Positions 45,287 to 55,068 of a DNA stretch of 64,000 nt are shown one piece after another; the first letter of the stretch is position 1; the number at the start of each line of letters is the position of its first letter. The DNA comes from Ignavibacteriae bacterium HGW-Ignavibacteriae-1 (GTDB lineage Bacteria > Bacteroidota > Ignavibacteria > Kapaibacteriales > UBA2268). A program made the position numbers and the translations under genes. The stretch lies in NCBI GenBank assembly GCA_002839825.1, contig PGYU01000009.1:1-64000 (forward strand), in the 5' to 3' direction. The notes below the pieces were generated by a model that was not told where the DNA came from, searched no databases, and saw only the letters and a list, made by a program, of their open reading frames with translations.

Positions 45287-45345
45287 AAAGTAAAATAAGA
45301 AAATCGCTAATTTACTTTAACAGTGCTAAAGTAAAATAAGAAACT
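45287..45345. repeat. Direct and inverted repeat cluster
   Basis: AAGTAAAATAAGAAA occurs twice (starting about 45289 and 45329). A perfect 9-bp inverted repeat, TTTACTTTA (45311-45319) with TAAAGTAAA (45327-45335), overlaps the second copy. It lies between two converging genes, where an operator would not be expected. Confidence 0.55.
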
Positions 45346-45432
45346 TTAATTTGGATTAATTCAGTTATTAAGAATTACTTAACAACTGCTTGTTTACAAA
45401 GTGGTTGATTTGTTTAGATAAATATGGCTCTC

Positions 45433-46179
45433 TCACAAAAAGCGTGACATACTCCCGAGCAGAATCGGTTCAACGGACAAGAATGGTTCAGCATATTTCA
45501 CCCCGCATAATCCGCCGAAATACCGAGCACGTGCAAATAATTCCTCCATGAATTCAGGGCTCGACAAACGTGTACGTGGTTCGTTTTCGTACTGACCCGG
45601 CACAAAAACTTGCGATGAAAAAGCTTTGATTGCTTGCATTTTAATATCATGAACGTCGGAAATGTCCACGAAAAAGTCCGGCAAACGCGGGAATTGATAG
45701 GCTTGCTGATAACAAAAGATTCGGCGAGTGCGGAAAATATCTTGTGATTTGCCATCGTCTTCAGTGGCAAATTTGCGTAAGCCACTCTTGAACATCGCAT
45801 CTCGGAACAATCTGTGCGTATTTTCGTGGTCGGGGTGCCTTTCGAACCAAGGATGAATGAGAATGATTTTCGGGCGATACTTCCTAATAGTTTGAACCAT
45901 TGTGTATAGATGCTCTTCGTCAATTTTTATGAATCCATCGCGGAATCCAAGATTGATTCTGTTGTGGACGCCAAGTATTTTAGCAGCTTCCTCAGCTTCG
46001 CGAAGCCGCAACTCATCACTGCCGCGAGTACCCATTTCGCCTTTGGTGCAATCCACAAGAACTACTTTTTTGCCTTCCGATGTCAGCTTGGCAATAGTGC
46101 CACCACAGCATAATTCGGCATCGTCGGGATGGGCGCCGATAACCATGCAATCATAATCACCCGGGAATTGGTCTGTCAT
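45433..46179 (-). CDS. bshB1: Bacillithiol biosynthesis deacetylase BshB1
   Basis: 248 residues. MVIGAHPDDAELCCGGTIAK near the N-terminus is the zinc-binding motif of the GlcNAc-PI deacetylase (LmbE) family; GEMGTRGSDELRLREAEEAA and HPWFERHPDHENTH are typical of BshB1. It removes the acetyl group from GlcNAc-malate to give GlcN-malate, the second step in bacillithiol synthesis. bshA and bshC are not in the window. It starts 9 bp after the preceding membrane-protein gene. Confidence 0.92.
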   Translation of the reverse strand: MTDQFPGDYDCMVIGAHPDDAELCCGGTIAKLTSEGKKVVLVDCTKGEMGTRGSDELRLREAEEAAKILGVHNRINLGFRDGFIKIDEEHLYTMVQTIRKYRPKIILIHPWFERHPDHENTHRLFRDAMFKSGLRKFATEDDGKSQDIFRTRRIFCYQQAYQFPRLPDFFVDISDVHDIKMQAIKAFSSQVFVPGQYENEPRTRLSSPEFMEELFARARYFGGLCGVKYAEPFLSVEPILLGSMSRFL

Positions 46180-46188
46180 CTATATTGC

Positions 46189-47193
46189 CTACTCTCTTTT
46201 TTCTGAAATTCTTTCGGGTTTTGGCGACCTGATATAAGCACGGAGCAAGTTTTCGATTTCCTTGGAATTGCCGAATTCGTCCGATAATATATAATTGCCT
46301 GCATATTGATTTTCCTTGTTATTGTCATGTTCGGACTCGTTTTCATTCCGGCTATACATTACCGAGAAAGCGTATGTAAGCAAAACCGAAAATTCAAGCC
46401 CAAGTGCAAAAAATACAAGCGATGGTTGAGTAGAAGGAATAAATTTCAACCCTCTCATTCCAATAATTATAATCAGCACCGCAGCACCAATATAAACCAA
46501 GCCCAGAATTACGTTGCTATATTTTTCGGTAAAATAGAACCTGAGATAGAATTTGAGCCCGCTCCATGGGTGAAAAATCTTGTATCCAACACTGCCATGC
46601 GACCAAAACAATACTTTTTGGAGCGACGCAACGTCTTCGTGAAGCAAATTCCAACGTTCGGCAAAATCATGAGCTGCACGTGTATCTGCGGTTTTAATTT
46701 CGTTCATCAATTCACGGTTTTCGTCGGTTGAATAAAATCCGTGAATTTTATAATGAATGGTATCTAGCACATGAATAATTTCTCGCTCAATTTTATGTCG
46801 GATTAGCCCTAACACAACGGGCATAAATGATGAAATAATCAATGTAATCCATAATGAAAATAGCGAAATTGGCAAAATGAGCGATAAAGTCGGGTTGAAC
46901 CAATATCGCGATTCTTGCGGAGTACCGATATAAATATCAATTGCCCACGATGAATAGTAGGATGTATTTTTTTCTGTACTTTTGGTATCTTTCAGTATAT
47001 TTATCGGCTGTCCCGAATTATACACTTTGCCTTCGAGATATTTTTCAATAACATTTTCTTCCATTATCTTCAAAGTTGCATGGAACGCAAAGAAAAGTAT
47101 AACCGAGAAAATGAGCATAAATATCAAATACTGACCAAGGTTGTGGTCAGTTAATTTATAATATAATTGCCTATCTGTTTTAGAATTTTCCAT
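46189..47193 (-). CDS. Membrane protein of unknown function
   Basis: 334 residues. Four membrane helices lie at about 16-36, 100-125, 224-244 and 254-275. A soluble loop of about 95 residues (130-225) and a charged C-terminal tail face the cytosol. No motif recognised. It lies directly upstream of bshB1 (9 bp) and is probably co-transcribed with it. Confidence 0.7.
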   Translation of the reverse strand: MENSKTDRQLYYKLTDHNLGQYLIFMLIFSVILFFAFHATLKIMEENVIEKYLEGKVYNSGQPINILKDTKSTEKNTSYYSSWAIDIYIGTPQESRYWFNPTLSLILPISLFSLWITLIISSFMPVVLGLIRHKIEREIIHVLDTIHYKIHGFYSTDENRELMNEIKTADTRAAHDFAERWNLLHEDVASLQKVLFWSHGSVGYKIFHPWSGLKFYLRFYFTEKYSNVILGLVYIGAAVLIIIIGMRGLKFIPSTQPSLVFFALGLEFSVLLTYAFSVMYSRNENESEHDNNKENQYAGNYILSDEFGNSKEIENLLRAYIRSPKPERISEKRE

Positions 47194-47303
47194 ATATATA
47201 TTGTTTTAACGTATGAGCTGTAATTACCGTGCCAAAATAATAAAAATATACAAATCATGTCCAATAAATTATCGTATTTTGGTAAAAATTAACAAAGACA
47301 CAA

Positions 47304-48455
47304 ATGAAAATTTATTTAAATAACGGTTCGACGAGTTTTCCGAAGCCTGCCGAGGTTACGGAAGCGATTATTGAGCATTTTCAATCTTTGCCCGGAAATT
47401 ACGGACGAAGTGGCATAGACAAAGGCAAAGGCTCGATTGTTAGCATTACAAGGGCTTTGATTTCCGATTTCTTTAACGCTTCGGAATCGCACAATCTTGT
47501 ATTCACTTCAGGAAGCACCGAAGCACTAAATTTGGCTATTCTCGGTTCAATCACAGAAAAGTGCCACATCGTAACGACTGCTATCGAGCATAATTCGGTT
47601 TACAGACCCTTAGACAAACTTAAGCAAGATTATGGAATTGAATTGACAATCGTTGCTTGTGATGAATATGGCAATGTTGCGACGGATGATATCGAGAAAG
47701 CAATCAAAGCAGACACAAAGATGCTTGTCATCAATCATTGCTCTAATATTACAGGAGCGATAACTGATATTCAAACTGTCTCGGAAATTGCCGAACGGCA
47801 TGACTGCATCTTAGTGATTGACGGTTCGCAATCAGCAGGTGTAATCCCAATTGATTTGCAGAAAATAAATTGCCACTATTTTGCATTTACCGGACATAAA
47901 TCATTGTATGGTTTACAAGGGTGCGGCGGCTTGTTCATACGTAAAGACCAAAATCCCCAACCACTCAAATTTGGCGGCACAGGATTCAAGAGCGATTCCT
48001 TGAGCCAACCACAAGAGATGCCATATAAATACGAATCCGGCACGATGAACATTCCCGGAATTGTCTCGCTAAATGCCGGAATCGAGTGGATAATGGCGAC
48101 AGGAATTGACAAAATTCATGCGAGAAAAGTAGCAATCATTAAAAAAATGGTTGATTCGATTGCAGATTATCGCGGTATCAAACTATATTATTCGAGCATT
48201 AACAATAGCGATACACTCTTGAGCTTTAATATCGGCAAATTACTACCTGATGAAGTGCATTATTGGCTCGAGACAAATTACGATATTATTGCTCGGTCCG
48301 GATTGATGTGTTCGCCGGTCATTCGGAAATATATTGGGACTGCACCACTCGGTGCAGTCAGAATCAGTCCATCCTTCTTCACTACCGATGAAGAAGTAGA
48401 TTATACAATCAATGCAATCAAAAAAATTGCGGATAATGAAGAAAATTTGATATGA
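47304..48455 (+). CDS. Cysteine desulfurase-like aminotransferase (class V)
   Basis: 383 residues. The class V PLP fold is shown by YLNNGSTSFPKP, FTSGSTEALNLAI, IDGSQSAGVIPIDL and the PLP lysine Lys199 in FTGHKSLYG. The likely active-site cysteine is Cys336 in ARSGLMCSP. It resembles IscS/SufS-type desulfurases, which move sulfur from cysteine to a protein persulfide, but no Suf or Isc scaffold genes are nearby. The 96-residue Cys protein that overlaps its stop by 4 bp is a candidate partner. Confidence 0.88.
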   Translation: MKIYLNNGSTSFPKPAEVTEAIIEHFQSLPGNYGRSGIDKGKGSIVSITRALISDFFNASESHNLVFTSGSTEALNLAILGSITEKCHIVTTAIEHNSVYRPLDKLKQDYGIELTIVACDEYGNVATDDIEKAIKADTKMLVINHCSNITGAITDIQTVSEIAERHDCILVIDGSQSAGVIPIDLQKINCHYFAFTGHKSLYGLQGCGGLFIRKDQNPQPLKFGGTGFKSDSLSQPQEMPYKYESGTMNIPGIVSLNAGIEWIMATGIDKIHARKVAIIKKMVDSIADYRGIKLYYSSINNSDTLLSFNIGKLLPDEVHYWLETNYDIIARSGLMCSPVIRKYIGTAPLGAVRISPSFFTTDEEVDYTINAIKKIADNEENLI

Positions 48456-48742
48456 AAGTCGTGTATTTTGAATATGAGGAAGGCTGTTTGGAAGGTTGTA
48501 ACGTTTATTCAGCCTATTTGGATGATTCTATCAACAAGAATTTTATAGATTACTTGGCAAAATTGGGCAAACTCGTTTACATCACGGATATGAAAAAACC
48601 TGTATTTAAAGTAATTGTGCGGGGAAAATATACGATGAAGGGCAACGAAAATGACGACCACTTTTTGATAATTTTGCCTGAAGGCGAGGACATTAGCCCT
48701 CTTCTTACAATAAAAGAATTTATAGCTTCCTATGTCGGATAA
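48452..48742 (+). CDS. Small Cys-containing protein coupled to the desulfurase
   Basis: 96 residues; not a family I recognise. The N-terminus holds EEGCLEGCNVYSAYLDD with a CxxxC pair. The rest is alpha/beta with no signal sequence, so it is cytosolic. It overlaps the desulfurase-like gene by ATGA, which implies coupled translation. A role as sulfur acceptor or regulator is plausible but unproven. Confidence 0.7.
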   Translation: MKVVYFEYEEGCLEGCNVYSAYLDDSINKNFIDYLAKLGKLVYITDMKKPVFKVIVRGKYTMKGNENDDHFLIILPEGEDISPLLTIKEFIASYVG

Positions 48743-48796
48743 ATCAAATTTTTCCTTAAATTAGATGATTATAAAAAAACAAACGGTTGAATTCTT

Positions 48797-49378
48797 ATGC
48801 TTGCATTATACTTAGCAGCACTGATATTTGGCGGTATATTTCTCGGATTCTCCATGTTTTCAGGTTCAGACAGCGAATCGTCAGATTTCTCTCACGATAC
48901 GGATTTGAGCCACGACACAGGAGATTTGGGACATAGTGACATTCCTTCGCACGGCTTAATGACTGAAGCCGCTCAATTTTTCAGTATTAGAAATATCATA
49001 TTCTTCCTGACATTTTTCGGATTGACAGGCTCTGTTTTGCATTGGCTCAATACGAATTCTATCGTCACTTTTCTGTCGTCAATGACGATGGGCGTGTTTT
49101 CTGCCGGATTTGGGTATGCTTTTATGAAATATATCAAAAATTCGGATTCAGGCGAATCAATCTCTATCCAAAGCCTCACCGGTAGAGTTGGCAAAGTAGT
49201 ATTGCCCACTACGAAAAACAAACGCGGCAAAGTGCTCATCAGCTCTTCATCAGGGACGATAGAGCTTACTGCACTCGTTTCCGAAACCTCCGACGAAGAT
49301 GAATTGAAAATCGGCGAAACAATACTTGTGATTGATTTCTCCGGCAATGATGCGATAATTACAAAATCAGATTTATAA
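48797..49378 (+). CDS. NfeD-like membrane protein with OB-fold
   Basis: 193 residues. Three hydrophobic segments are at about 2-21, 57-80 and 87-110, separated by a DS/H-rich loop. A C-terminal OB-fold-like domain (SLTGRVGKVVLPT, GTIELTALVSET, ETILVIDFSGNDAII) resembles the YqiJ/NfeD short form. Such proteins are the usual membrane partner of flotillins; the flotillin gene starts 18 bp downstream. Confidence 0.82.
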   Translation: MLALYLAALIFGGIFLGFSMFSGSDSESSDFSHDTDLSHDTGDLGHSDIPSHGLMTEAAQFFSIRNIIFFLTFFGLTGSVLHWLNTNSIVTFLSSMTMGVFSAGFGYAFMKYIKNSDSGESISIQSLTGRVGKVVLPTTKNKRGKVLISSSSGTIELTALVSETSDEDELKIGETILVIDFSGNDAIITKSDL

Positions 49379-49396
49379 AAATTTTAAGGTAAAACA

Positions 49397-50998
49397 ATGT
49401 TAGAATTAGTATTAACTTTAGTAGCAATAGGCGCAGTTTCCGTAGTAACGATACTTTTCATGATAAGCAGAATGCTGTTAATCGCTCATCCGAACGAAGT
49501 AATCATACTTTCGGGTAGGAAACGAAAAATCGAAACAGGTGAAACTGTTGGCTATCGTGCGATTCGCGGTGGAAGAACATTCAAAATTCCATTGCTCGAA
49601 AAAGCAACGCGTATGTCGCTCGAAACAATTCCGATTGAACTTCAAGTAAGCAATGCCTACTCCAAAGGCGGTATTCCACTGCGGGTAGAAGCTATTGCAA
49701 ATATTAAAATCGCATCTTCGGAACCTGCATTCGGCAATGCTGTCGAAAGATTTTTGACTCGCAGCGACAACGAAATCCATGCAATTGCCAAAGACACTCT
49801 CGAAGGGAACTTACGTGGAATATTAGCATCACTCACTCCCGAAGAAGTAAACGAGGACAGATTGAAATTTGCTGATAGTTTGATGGACGAAGCCGAAATT
49901 GACCTTCAAAAACTCGGTCTCCAACTTGATACTTTAAAAATCACAAATATTTCCGATGATAATGATTATTTGAATTCAATCGGTCGCGGTAAAACGGCAG
50001 AAGTAATAGCTCGTGCCAAGAAAATCGAAGCAGAACAAATGGCAGAATCAAGCGAAGCTGAAGCAACTTCATTGGAGCGCTCCGAAAAAGCAAAAGCAAT
50101 CGCCAAGCAAAACATCGAAAAAGCTCAAATAGAATCTCAACAAAACGTCGCAATCGCACAAGCCATGAAAGATGCTGTGACTTTCGAAGCTCAAGCCCAA
50201 AGTGGCGAGAGAGCCGAAATTGCAAAGACTAAAGCAAAATTGGAGATCGAACAAGCACAGATTCTAACAGCGCAAAGTATCTACATTGCCGAGGCAAACA
50301 AAAAAGCTGCCTCCGAAGAAGCCGAAGCACTTTCTCGCGAACGCTCAGAAAAAGCAAGAGCTACTGCCAAACTCAATATCGAACAAGCTCAAATCAGCAC
50401 CGACCAGAATGTCAAGATTTCTCGTGCTCAAGCGGACCAATTAATCGAAATTGAAAATAATCAATATCGTATCAAAAAAGCTGAACTCGAAAAAACTGCC
50501 GTTGTAAAAGAGCAGGAAGCCGTTGTCGCAGGACACAAGGCGAAGGTGCAATTTGAGCAAGAACTTGAAGAAGAACGCATTGTACTCCAGCAAAAGAGAC
50601 TCATGGCAGACGTAATCGAACCTGCAAAAGCTAAAATGGAAGCAATGGAATTGGAAGCAAAAGGTAAAGCATCGAGCATTCTGGCTGACGGCGACGCAAC
50701 TATACATGTAATCAACCAAAAAATTGCTGCTTACTTATCAGCGAAAGAACAAGGCGACAAAATTTTCATGCTCAATATGTTGCCTGATATTATCAGCCAA
50801 TTAGTTAGCACAGTCAAAGACGTGAAGATAGACAAAATCAGCATTATTGATTCGGGCAATTCCGATTCGACACCTATGTCTCGAGTTGTGAACCAAATTC
50901 CGGGCGCTGTGGTCAATTTGAGCGAAATGATAGAAAATGCGACAGGAGTAGATATATTATCGCAATTTAAAAAGACAAACATAAACAATCAAGACTAA
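49397..50998 (+). CDS. Flotillin-family protein (YqiK-like)
   Basis: 533 residues. An N-terminal membrane segment (2-26) is followed by the SPFH/band-7 domain (IETGETVGYRAIRGGRTFKI, PLRVEAIANIKI, AIAKDTLEGNLRGILASLTP). From about 200 to 420 runs a long coiled coil rich in EA/AKA repeats, then a short C-terminal domain. It assembles into membrane rafts and is partnered with the NfeD-like gene just upstream. It ends in a 4-bp convergent overlap with msrA. Confidence 0.92.
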   Translation: MLELVLTLVAIGAVSVVTILFMISRMLLIAHPNEVIILSGRKRKIETGETVGYRAIRGGRTFKIPLLEKATRMSLETIPIELQVSNAYSKGGIPLRVEAIANIKIASSEPAFGNAVERFLTRSDNEIHAIAKDTLEGNLRGILASLTPEEVNEDRLKFADSLMDEAEIDLQKLGLQLDTLKITNISDDNDYLNSIGRGKTAEVIARAKKIEAEQMAESSEAEATSLERSEKAKAIAKQNIEKAQIESQQNVAIAQAMKDAVTFEAQAQSGERAEIAKTKAKLEIEQAQILTAQSIYIAEANKKAASEEAEALSRERSEKARATAKLNIEQAQISTDQNVKISRAQADQLIEIENNQYRIKKAELEKTAVVKEQEAVVAGHKAKVQFEQELEEERIVLQQKRLMADVIEPAKAKMEAMELEAKGKASSILADGDATIHVINQKIAAYLSAKEQGDKIFMLNMLPDIISQLVSTVKDVKIDKISIIDSGNSDSTPMSRVVNQIPGAVVNLSEMIENATGVDILSQFKKTNINNQD

Positions 50999-51639
50999 TC
51001 TTTTAGCTTATCCTTGAATAGCTTTTCCAATTTCTGAATCTTTGGCGTAATGACAAAGGAGCAGTAAGGTTGGTGGCTGTTATCGTTGTAATAATTTTGG
51101 TGATAATCTTCGGCTTCGTAAAAATTGGTCATGGGACTGATTTCGGTCACAATCGGCGAATCGAAAGTTTGAGCATCGTTGAGTTGCTTTTTGTATCTTT
51201 CGGCGATTTCCTTTTGCGAATCATTATGATAAAAGATTACAGAGCGGTATTGGGTGCCGACATCTGCGCCCTGTTTGTTCAAAGTCGTGGGGTCGTGAGT
51301 CATCCAAAATACTTCGAGCAATTCCTCGAAAGTAATTACTTCAGGTTTATAGAAAACTCTGATAACTTCGGCATAACCTGTTGTGCCGGTAGTTATTTGT
51401 TTATAGGTCGGATTTTCAATTTTACCGCCGGAATATCCGGAAACGACTTTTGCAACGCCTTGAAGACGTTGAAAAACAGCTTCGACACACCAAAAGCATC
51501 CTGCACCTAAAGTTACGGAATCAAAATTTTTGTAAGACATATCATCACCTTTAGCCTCAGCTTTTTGTTGGCTTTTTTCGGCATTGCACGAATTAAGAGC
51601 CACAAAAACAAGCAAAAACACAAATATTATTATTTTCAT
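50995..51639 (-). CDS. msrA: Peptide-methionine (S)-S-oxide reductase
   Basis: 214 residues. The catalytic motif is GAGCFWCVEAVF (Cys48). The family motifs GYSGGKIENPTY, FWMTHDPTT and EAEDYHQNY are present. An N-terminal lipobox LNSC (Cys18) precedes, so this copy is probably a lipoprotein that repairs oxidised methionine in exported proteins. Its stop overlaps the flotillin stop. Confidence 0.95.
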   Translation of the reverse strand: MKIIIFVFLLVFVALNSCNAEKSQQKAEAKGDDMSYKNFDSVTLGAGCFWCVEAVFQRLQGVAKVVSGYSGGKIENPTYKQITTGTTGYAEVIRVFYKPEVITFEELLEVFWMTHDPTTLNKQGADVGTQYRSVIFYHNDSQKEIAERYKKQLNDAQTFDSPIVTEISPMTNFYEAEDYHQNYYNDNSHQPYCSFVITPKIQKLEKLFKDKLKD

Positions 51640-51777
51640 ATAAATATTGACGTTTTAAAGGTGTAAATCTTACGAAAAAAGAAGTGAGAATTAAGATTCT
51701 CTTTTGCCATAAGACACAGATTAATTATATTTAAAGTCTATGATTTTACATATTTACACGAAAGTAATTTTTAACGA

Positions 51778-51785
51778 TAAATTTG
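51778..51785 (+). promoter_or_regulatory. Possible -7 box of the DUF2723 gene
   Basis: TAAATTTG matches the -7 consensus TAnnTTTG, nine bases before the ATG at 51795. The -33 region reads TTTA/TTAC rather than TTTG. If used, the mRNA would have almost no leader. Confidence 0.35.
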
Positions 51786-51794
51786 GATTTTTAG

Positions 51795-54700
51795 ATGGAT
51801 ATGAAAACCCTTCACAGGATATTTGCAGTAGCGTCATTCACACTTGCCGCCATTGTATATCTGATGACAGTTCAACCGACAGTGCCATTTTGGGATACCG
51901 GTGAATTTTCTGCCGCTGCAATTTGGCAACAAGTACCACATCCTCCGGGAGCACCGGCATTTTTGCTCATAGGAAATGTATTCCATACTTTGATTCCTTT
52001 TGGCGATCCGGGCTGGAAAGTAAACCTTGCGGCAGTATTTTCAGGCGCATTTTCGGTACTCTTCATGTATTTAATTACTGTCAAAGTGATTAATAATTTC
52101 TACAAAAAAGCTGAAAACATGGGCGAAGCATTAGCTATATATGGCTCTGCATTCGTAGCCGCCGCCGCATTGACATTCAGCGATACGATGTGGTTCAACT
52201 CTGTCGAATCCGAAGTTTATGCCACGTCTCTAACTTTCGTTGCAGCTATCGTCTGGCTAATGATGATATGGAATGAAAAATATGACGAGCCCGGCAATGA
52301 ACGATATTTATTGCTAATTGCGTACTTGATTGGTCTATCAATAGGTGTCCACTTGCTCAGTATTTTGACGATATTTTCGTTAGCAATGGTAGTTTATTAC
52401 CGTAAATACAAATTCAGTATCGGCTCATTCTTACTGATGACAGTAATTGCCGTTTTAGTCTTTTACTTAATTTACCCTATAATCGTAAAATGGATTCCGG
52501 CATTTTTAGCCGGTCATACAGCAGGCAAATCGCAAGCTCGCGAATATGCAATTGATAACTCATTATTCTTGCAAATAGTTGCAATTGGCTCTGTTGTAGC
52601 GGCAGCTTACGCTTTATACTACGGTTGGAAGAAGAAAATTAGTTGGCTCAACCTTACAGCTACGGCATTTTTGCTTATGATATTCGGGTATTCGACATAT
52701 ACGCAAATATTGCTCCGCTCTAATGCCAATCCACCTATGAATGAAAACGAACCCAAAGATATGACAAGATTGACTTCCTATCTTGGTCGTGAACAATATG
52801 GTGACGCACCGGCATGGCCCCGAAGATACCAAACTGACGATATGTTTGTCCGTAATTACAACAGTCGCGACGAACAAGGGAATTATGTTTACGGTGAATG
52901 GTATCCGCCATCAAGAGGTGAAGCTCGTAGAAAAGATGGAACAGCGATAGGTACAAACGAATTTAACAAAGTTAATTCATCAGGCGAAATCAATTATTTG
53001 GTCAAATATCAGATGAACCATATGTATTGGCGATATTTCGGATGGAACTTCATCGGCAGGAAGAGCGATGTTCAGGATGCGAGAACGGCATGGTTTTCGA
53101 ACAAATCAGACCCTGAAATACAAAAATTGAACTATAAGTCGGGTTATGCTGACCAATTCCCTATTCGATTTTTTGCATTACCGTTGCTATTCGGGTTAAT
53201 TGGGCTTATATTCCATTTCAAAAAAGACCCGAAAATGGCATTCGTCTATCTTATCATGTTTTTATTGATGGGTGTACTGACAGCATTAGCCCAAAATCAA
53301 CAAGACCCTCAACCGCGTGAACGAGATTATTTTTACGCCGGCTCATTCTTTGTCTGGTGCATTTGGATAGGCATTGGAGCATTTAGTTTGAAGGAATCAC
53401 TCGGCAAAGGCAGAATTACTACAACAATTGCAATTCCGGTACTAATTCTTTCATTATTATTGGTTCCTGTCAACATGGCAATCGGAGGTTGGAAAATACA
53501 TAGTCGTGCAGGTAATTATTTACCATTTGATTATTCCTACAACATTTTGCAAAGTGTGGAACCAAATGCGATATTATTCACAAATGGCGATAACGATACA
53601 TTCCCATTATGGTTTATCCAAGATGTGGTAGGCGTTCGTCGTGATGTTAGAGTTGTCAATTTAAGTCTTGGAAATACATTATGGTACGTTGACCAATTGA
53701 AAAATCGTCAACCTTGGGGAACTGACAAAATTCCATTAACCTTTGCTGACGATAGTTTGCAGGTTGAAGATGAAGCGGACACAAGAGCTCTTTCTTACGA
53801 TTTTGGGGAAGCAATAAATGTTGCAATTCCGGTGAAACGTGAAATACTCGAAAAATATACAGACGACCCTGCAATTCTCGCAGACGGACATTTCAGATTC
53901 AAATGGACAGGGAAAGATTATACACAAATGGAAGGAAAAGAAATTTTCCTATTCAGAGTCCAGGACAAACTGATTTTGAATATTTTACAAAATACAAAAT
54001 TTGAACGTCCTGTTTATTTTTCAAATACTGTTGGTCCTGACGCATATTCAGGTTTAGAGGCATTCTTCCGTTACGAAGGAATGGCGATGCGAATTTGCCC
54101 TGTGCCTCAAAATACAGGCAATTCACTTTCGATGGATATAGACATAATGGAAAAATCCTTGATGAACGTTGACAATAGCGACAATTACAGCACTGATTTT
54201 AAGTATGGCTTCAAAATGCGTAATCTGAACGACCCGAGCATCTATTACGATGAAGTTCACCGTAGATTGATGAACACCTATCGCAGTCTATATTTGACTT
54301 ATGCATCATATATGTTGCAAACTCAAAATCAACCGGAAAAAGCTGTTGCAATCTTAGATAAGATGGACGAGCTAATTTCGACAGAACAATTCCCAATGGA
54401 ATTAGATTTTGAAATGCGAATAGCAAAGATGTACGAAACAGCAGGTAAGCAGGAAAAAGCTTACAAATACGCTGATATGTGTATTGCGACCTCGATGGAA
54501 TTAATCAACAAACCGTATCTAAATCCGAATGTGTTCTATTTTGAAGCACTCGGACGACGTATCGGTCCACACCAAGCCGCAGCATATATGTATGAACTAA
54601 AAGGCGAATACAATAATGCAATCGAGATTATGAACAGGCTTGGGGCATATATGGAAGGCATTATTTCGAGAGGCGATGTAAATCTGAGCCAGCAAGAACG

Positions 54701-54935
54701 TGACCAAATCCGATACAATCTAATCGAAGTATTCCGATTTAACGATGAAATGACAGTCGAAAATGTGCTTGCAAGCAAAGGTAAAGATGCTGCAATTGAT
54801 ACTCTGGAGAAGATGATTCAAAATCTTTCGCCGGATAAAATCGAAGACCAGTATCGCAATCAAGCCCTCAGAGCAAAGCTAATGCAGTTGCAACAAGGGA
54901 CTCAAGACAGCACACCGGACTTATTGGATTTTTAG
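51795..54935 (+). CDS. DUF2723 membrane protein (glycosyltransferase-like)
   Basis: 1046 residues. The N-terminal motif MTVQPTVPFWDTGEFSAAAI with PHPPGAPAFLLIG marks the DUF2723 family, whose fold resembles protein O-mannosyltransferases (GT-C). About ten to twelve membrane helices cover residues 10-560, with a large extracytoplasmic loop (about 310-450). The C-terminal 400 residues are soluble and partly helical, with TPR-like repeats. It may glycosylate exported proteins from a polyprenyl-linked sugar. A dolichyl-phosphate-glucosyltransferase-like gene follows, which fits. Confidence 0.88.
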   Translation: MDMKTLHRIFAVASFTLAAIVYLMTVQPTVPFWDTGEFSAAAIWQQVPHPPGAPAFLLIGNVFHTLIPFGDPGWKVNLAAVFSGAFSVLFMYLITVKVINNFYKKAENMGEALAIYGSAFVAAAALTFSDTMWFNSVESEVYATSLTFVAAIVWLMMIWNEKYDEPGNERYLLLIAYLIGLSIGVHLLSILTIFSLAMVVYYRKYKFSIGSFLLMTVIAVLVFYLIYPIIVKWIPAFLAGHTAGKSQAREYAIDNSLFLQIVAIGSVVAAAYALYYGWKKKISWLNLTATAFLLMIFGYSTYTQILLRSNANPPMNENEPKDMTRLTSYLGREQYGDAPAWPRRYQTDDMFVRNYNSRDEQGNYVYGEWYPPSRGEARRKDGTAIGTNEFNKVNSSGEINYLVKYQMNHMYWRYFGWNFIGRKSDVQDARTAWFSNKSDPEIQKLNYKSGYADQFPIRFFALPLLFGLIGLIFHFKKDPKMAFVYLIMFLLMGVLTALAQNQQDPQPRERDYFYAGSFFVWCIWIGIGAFSLKESLGKGRITTTIAIPVLILSLLLVPVNMAIGGWKIHSRAGNYLPFDYSYNILQSVEPNAILFTNGDNDTFPLWFIQDVVGVRRDVRVVNLSLGNTLWYVDQLKNRQPWGTDKIPLTFADDSLQVEDEADTRALSYDFGEAINVAIPVKREILEKYTDDPAILADGHFRFKWTGKDYTQMEGKEIFLFRVQDKLILNILQNTKFERPVYFSNTVGPDAYSGLEAFFRYEGMAMRICPVPQNTGNSLSMDIDIMEKSLMNVDNSDNYSTDFKYGFKMRNLNDPSIYYDEVHRRLMNTYRSLYLTYASYMLQTQNQPEKAVAILDKMDELISTEQFPMELDFEMRIAKMYETAGKQEKAYKYADMCIATSMELINKPYLNPNVFYFEALGRRIGPHQAAAYMYELKGEYNNAIEIMNRLGAYMEGIISRGDVNLSQQERDQIRYNLIEVFRFNDEMTVENVLASKGKDAAIDTLEKMIQNLSPDKIEDQYRNQALRAKLMQLQQGTQDSTPDLLDF

Positions 54936-54960
54936 ATTTGAAGATTAATATTTGAATGAT

Positions 54961-55004
54961 GTGGCTGTTCTCTGACCGATAATCGTGAACAGCCACACTT
55001 TTTT
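54961..55004 (+). terminator. Rho-independent terminator after the DUF2723 gene
   Basis: Perfect 10-bp stem GTGGCTGTTC (54961-54970) with GAACAGCCAC (54987-54996) and a T run. It separates the DUF2723 gene from the following glycosyltransferase gene. Confidence 0.88.
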
Positions 55005-55068
55005 GTAAACTAAACATTAAATTATTACTTTATTTGTCTTTAATAAATTATTAAGAAAGTAGAACCAA

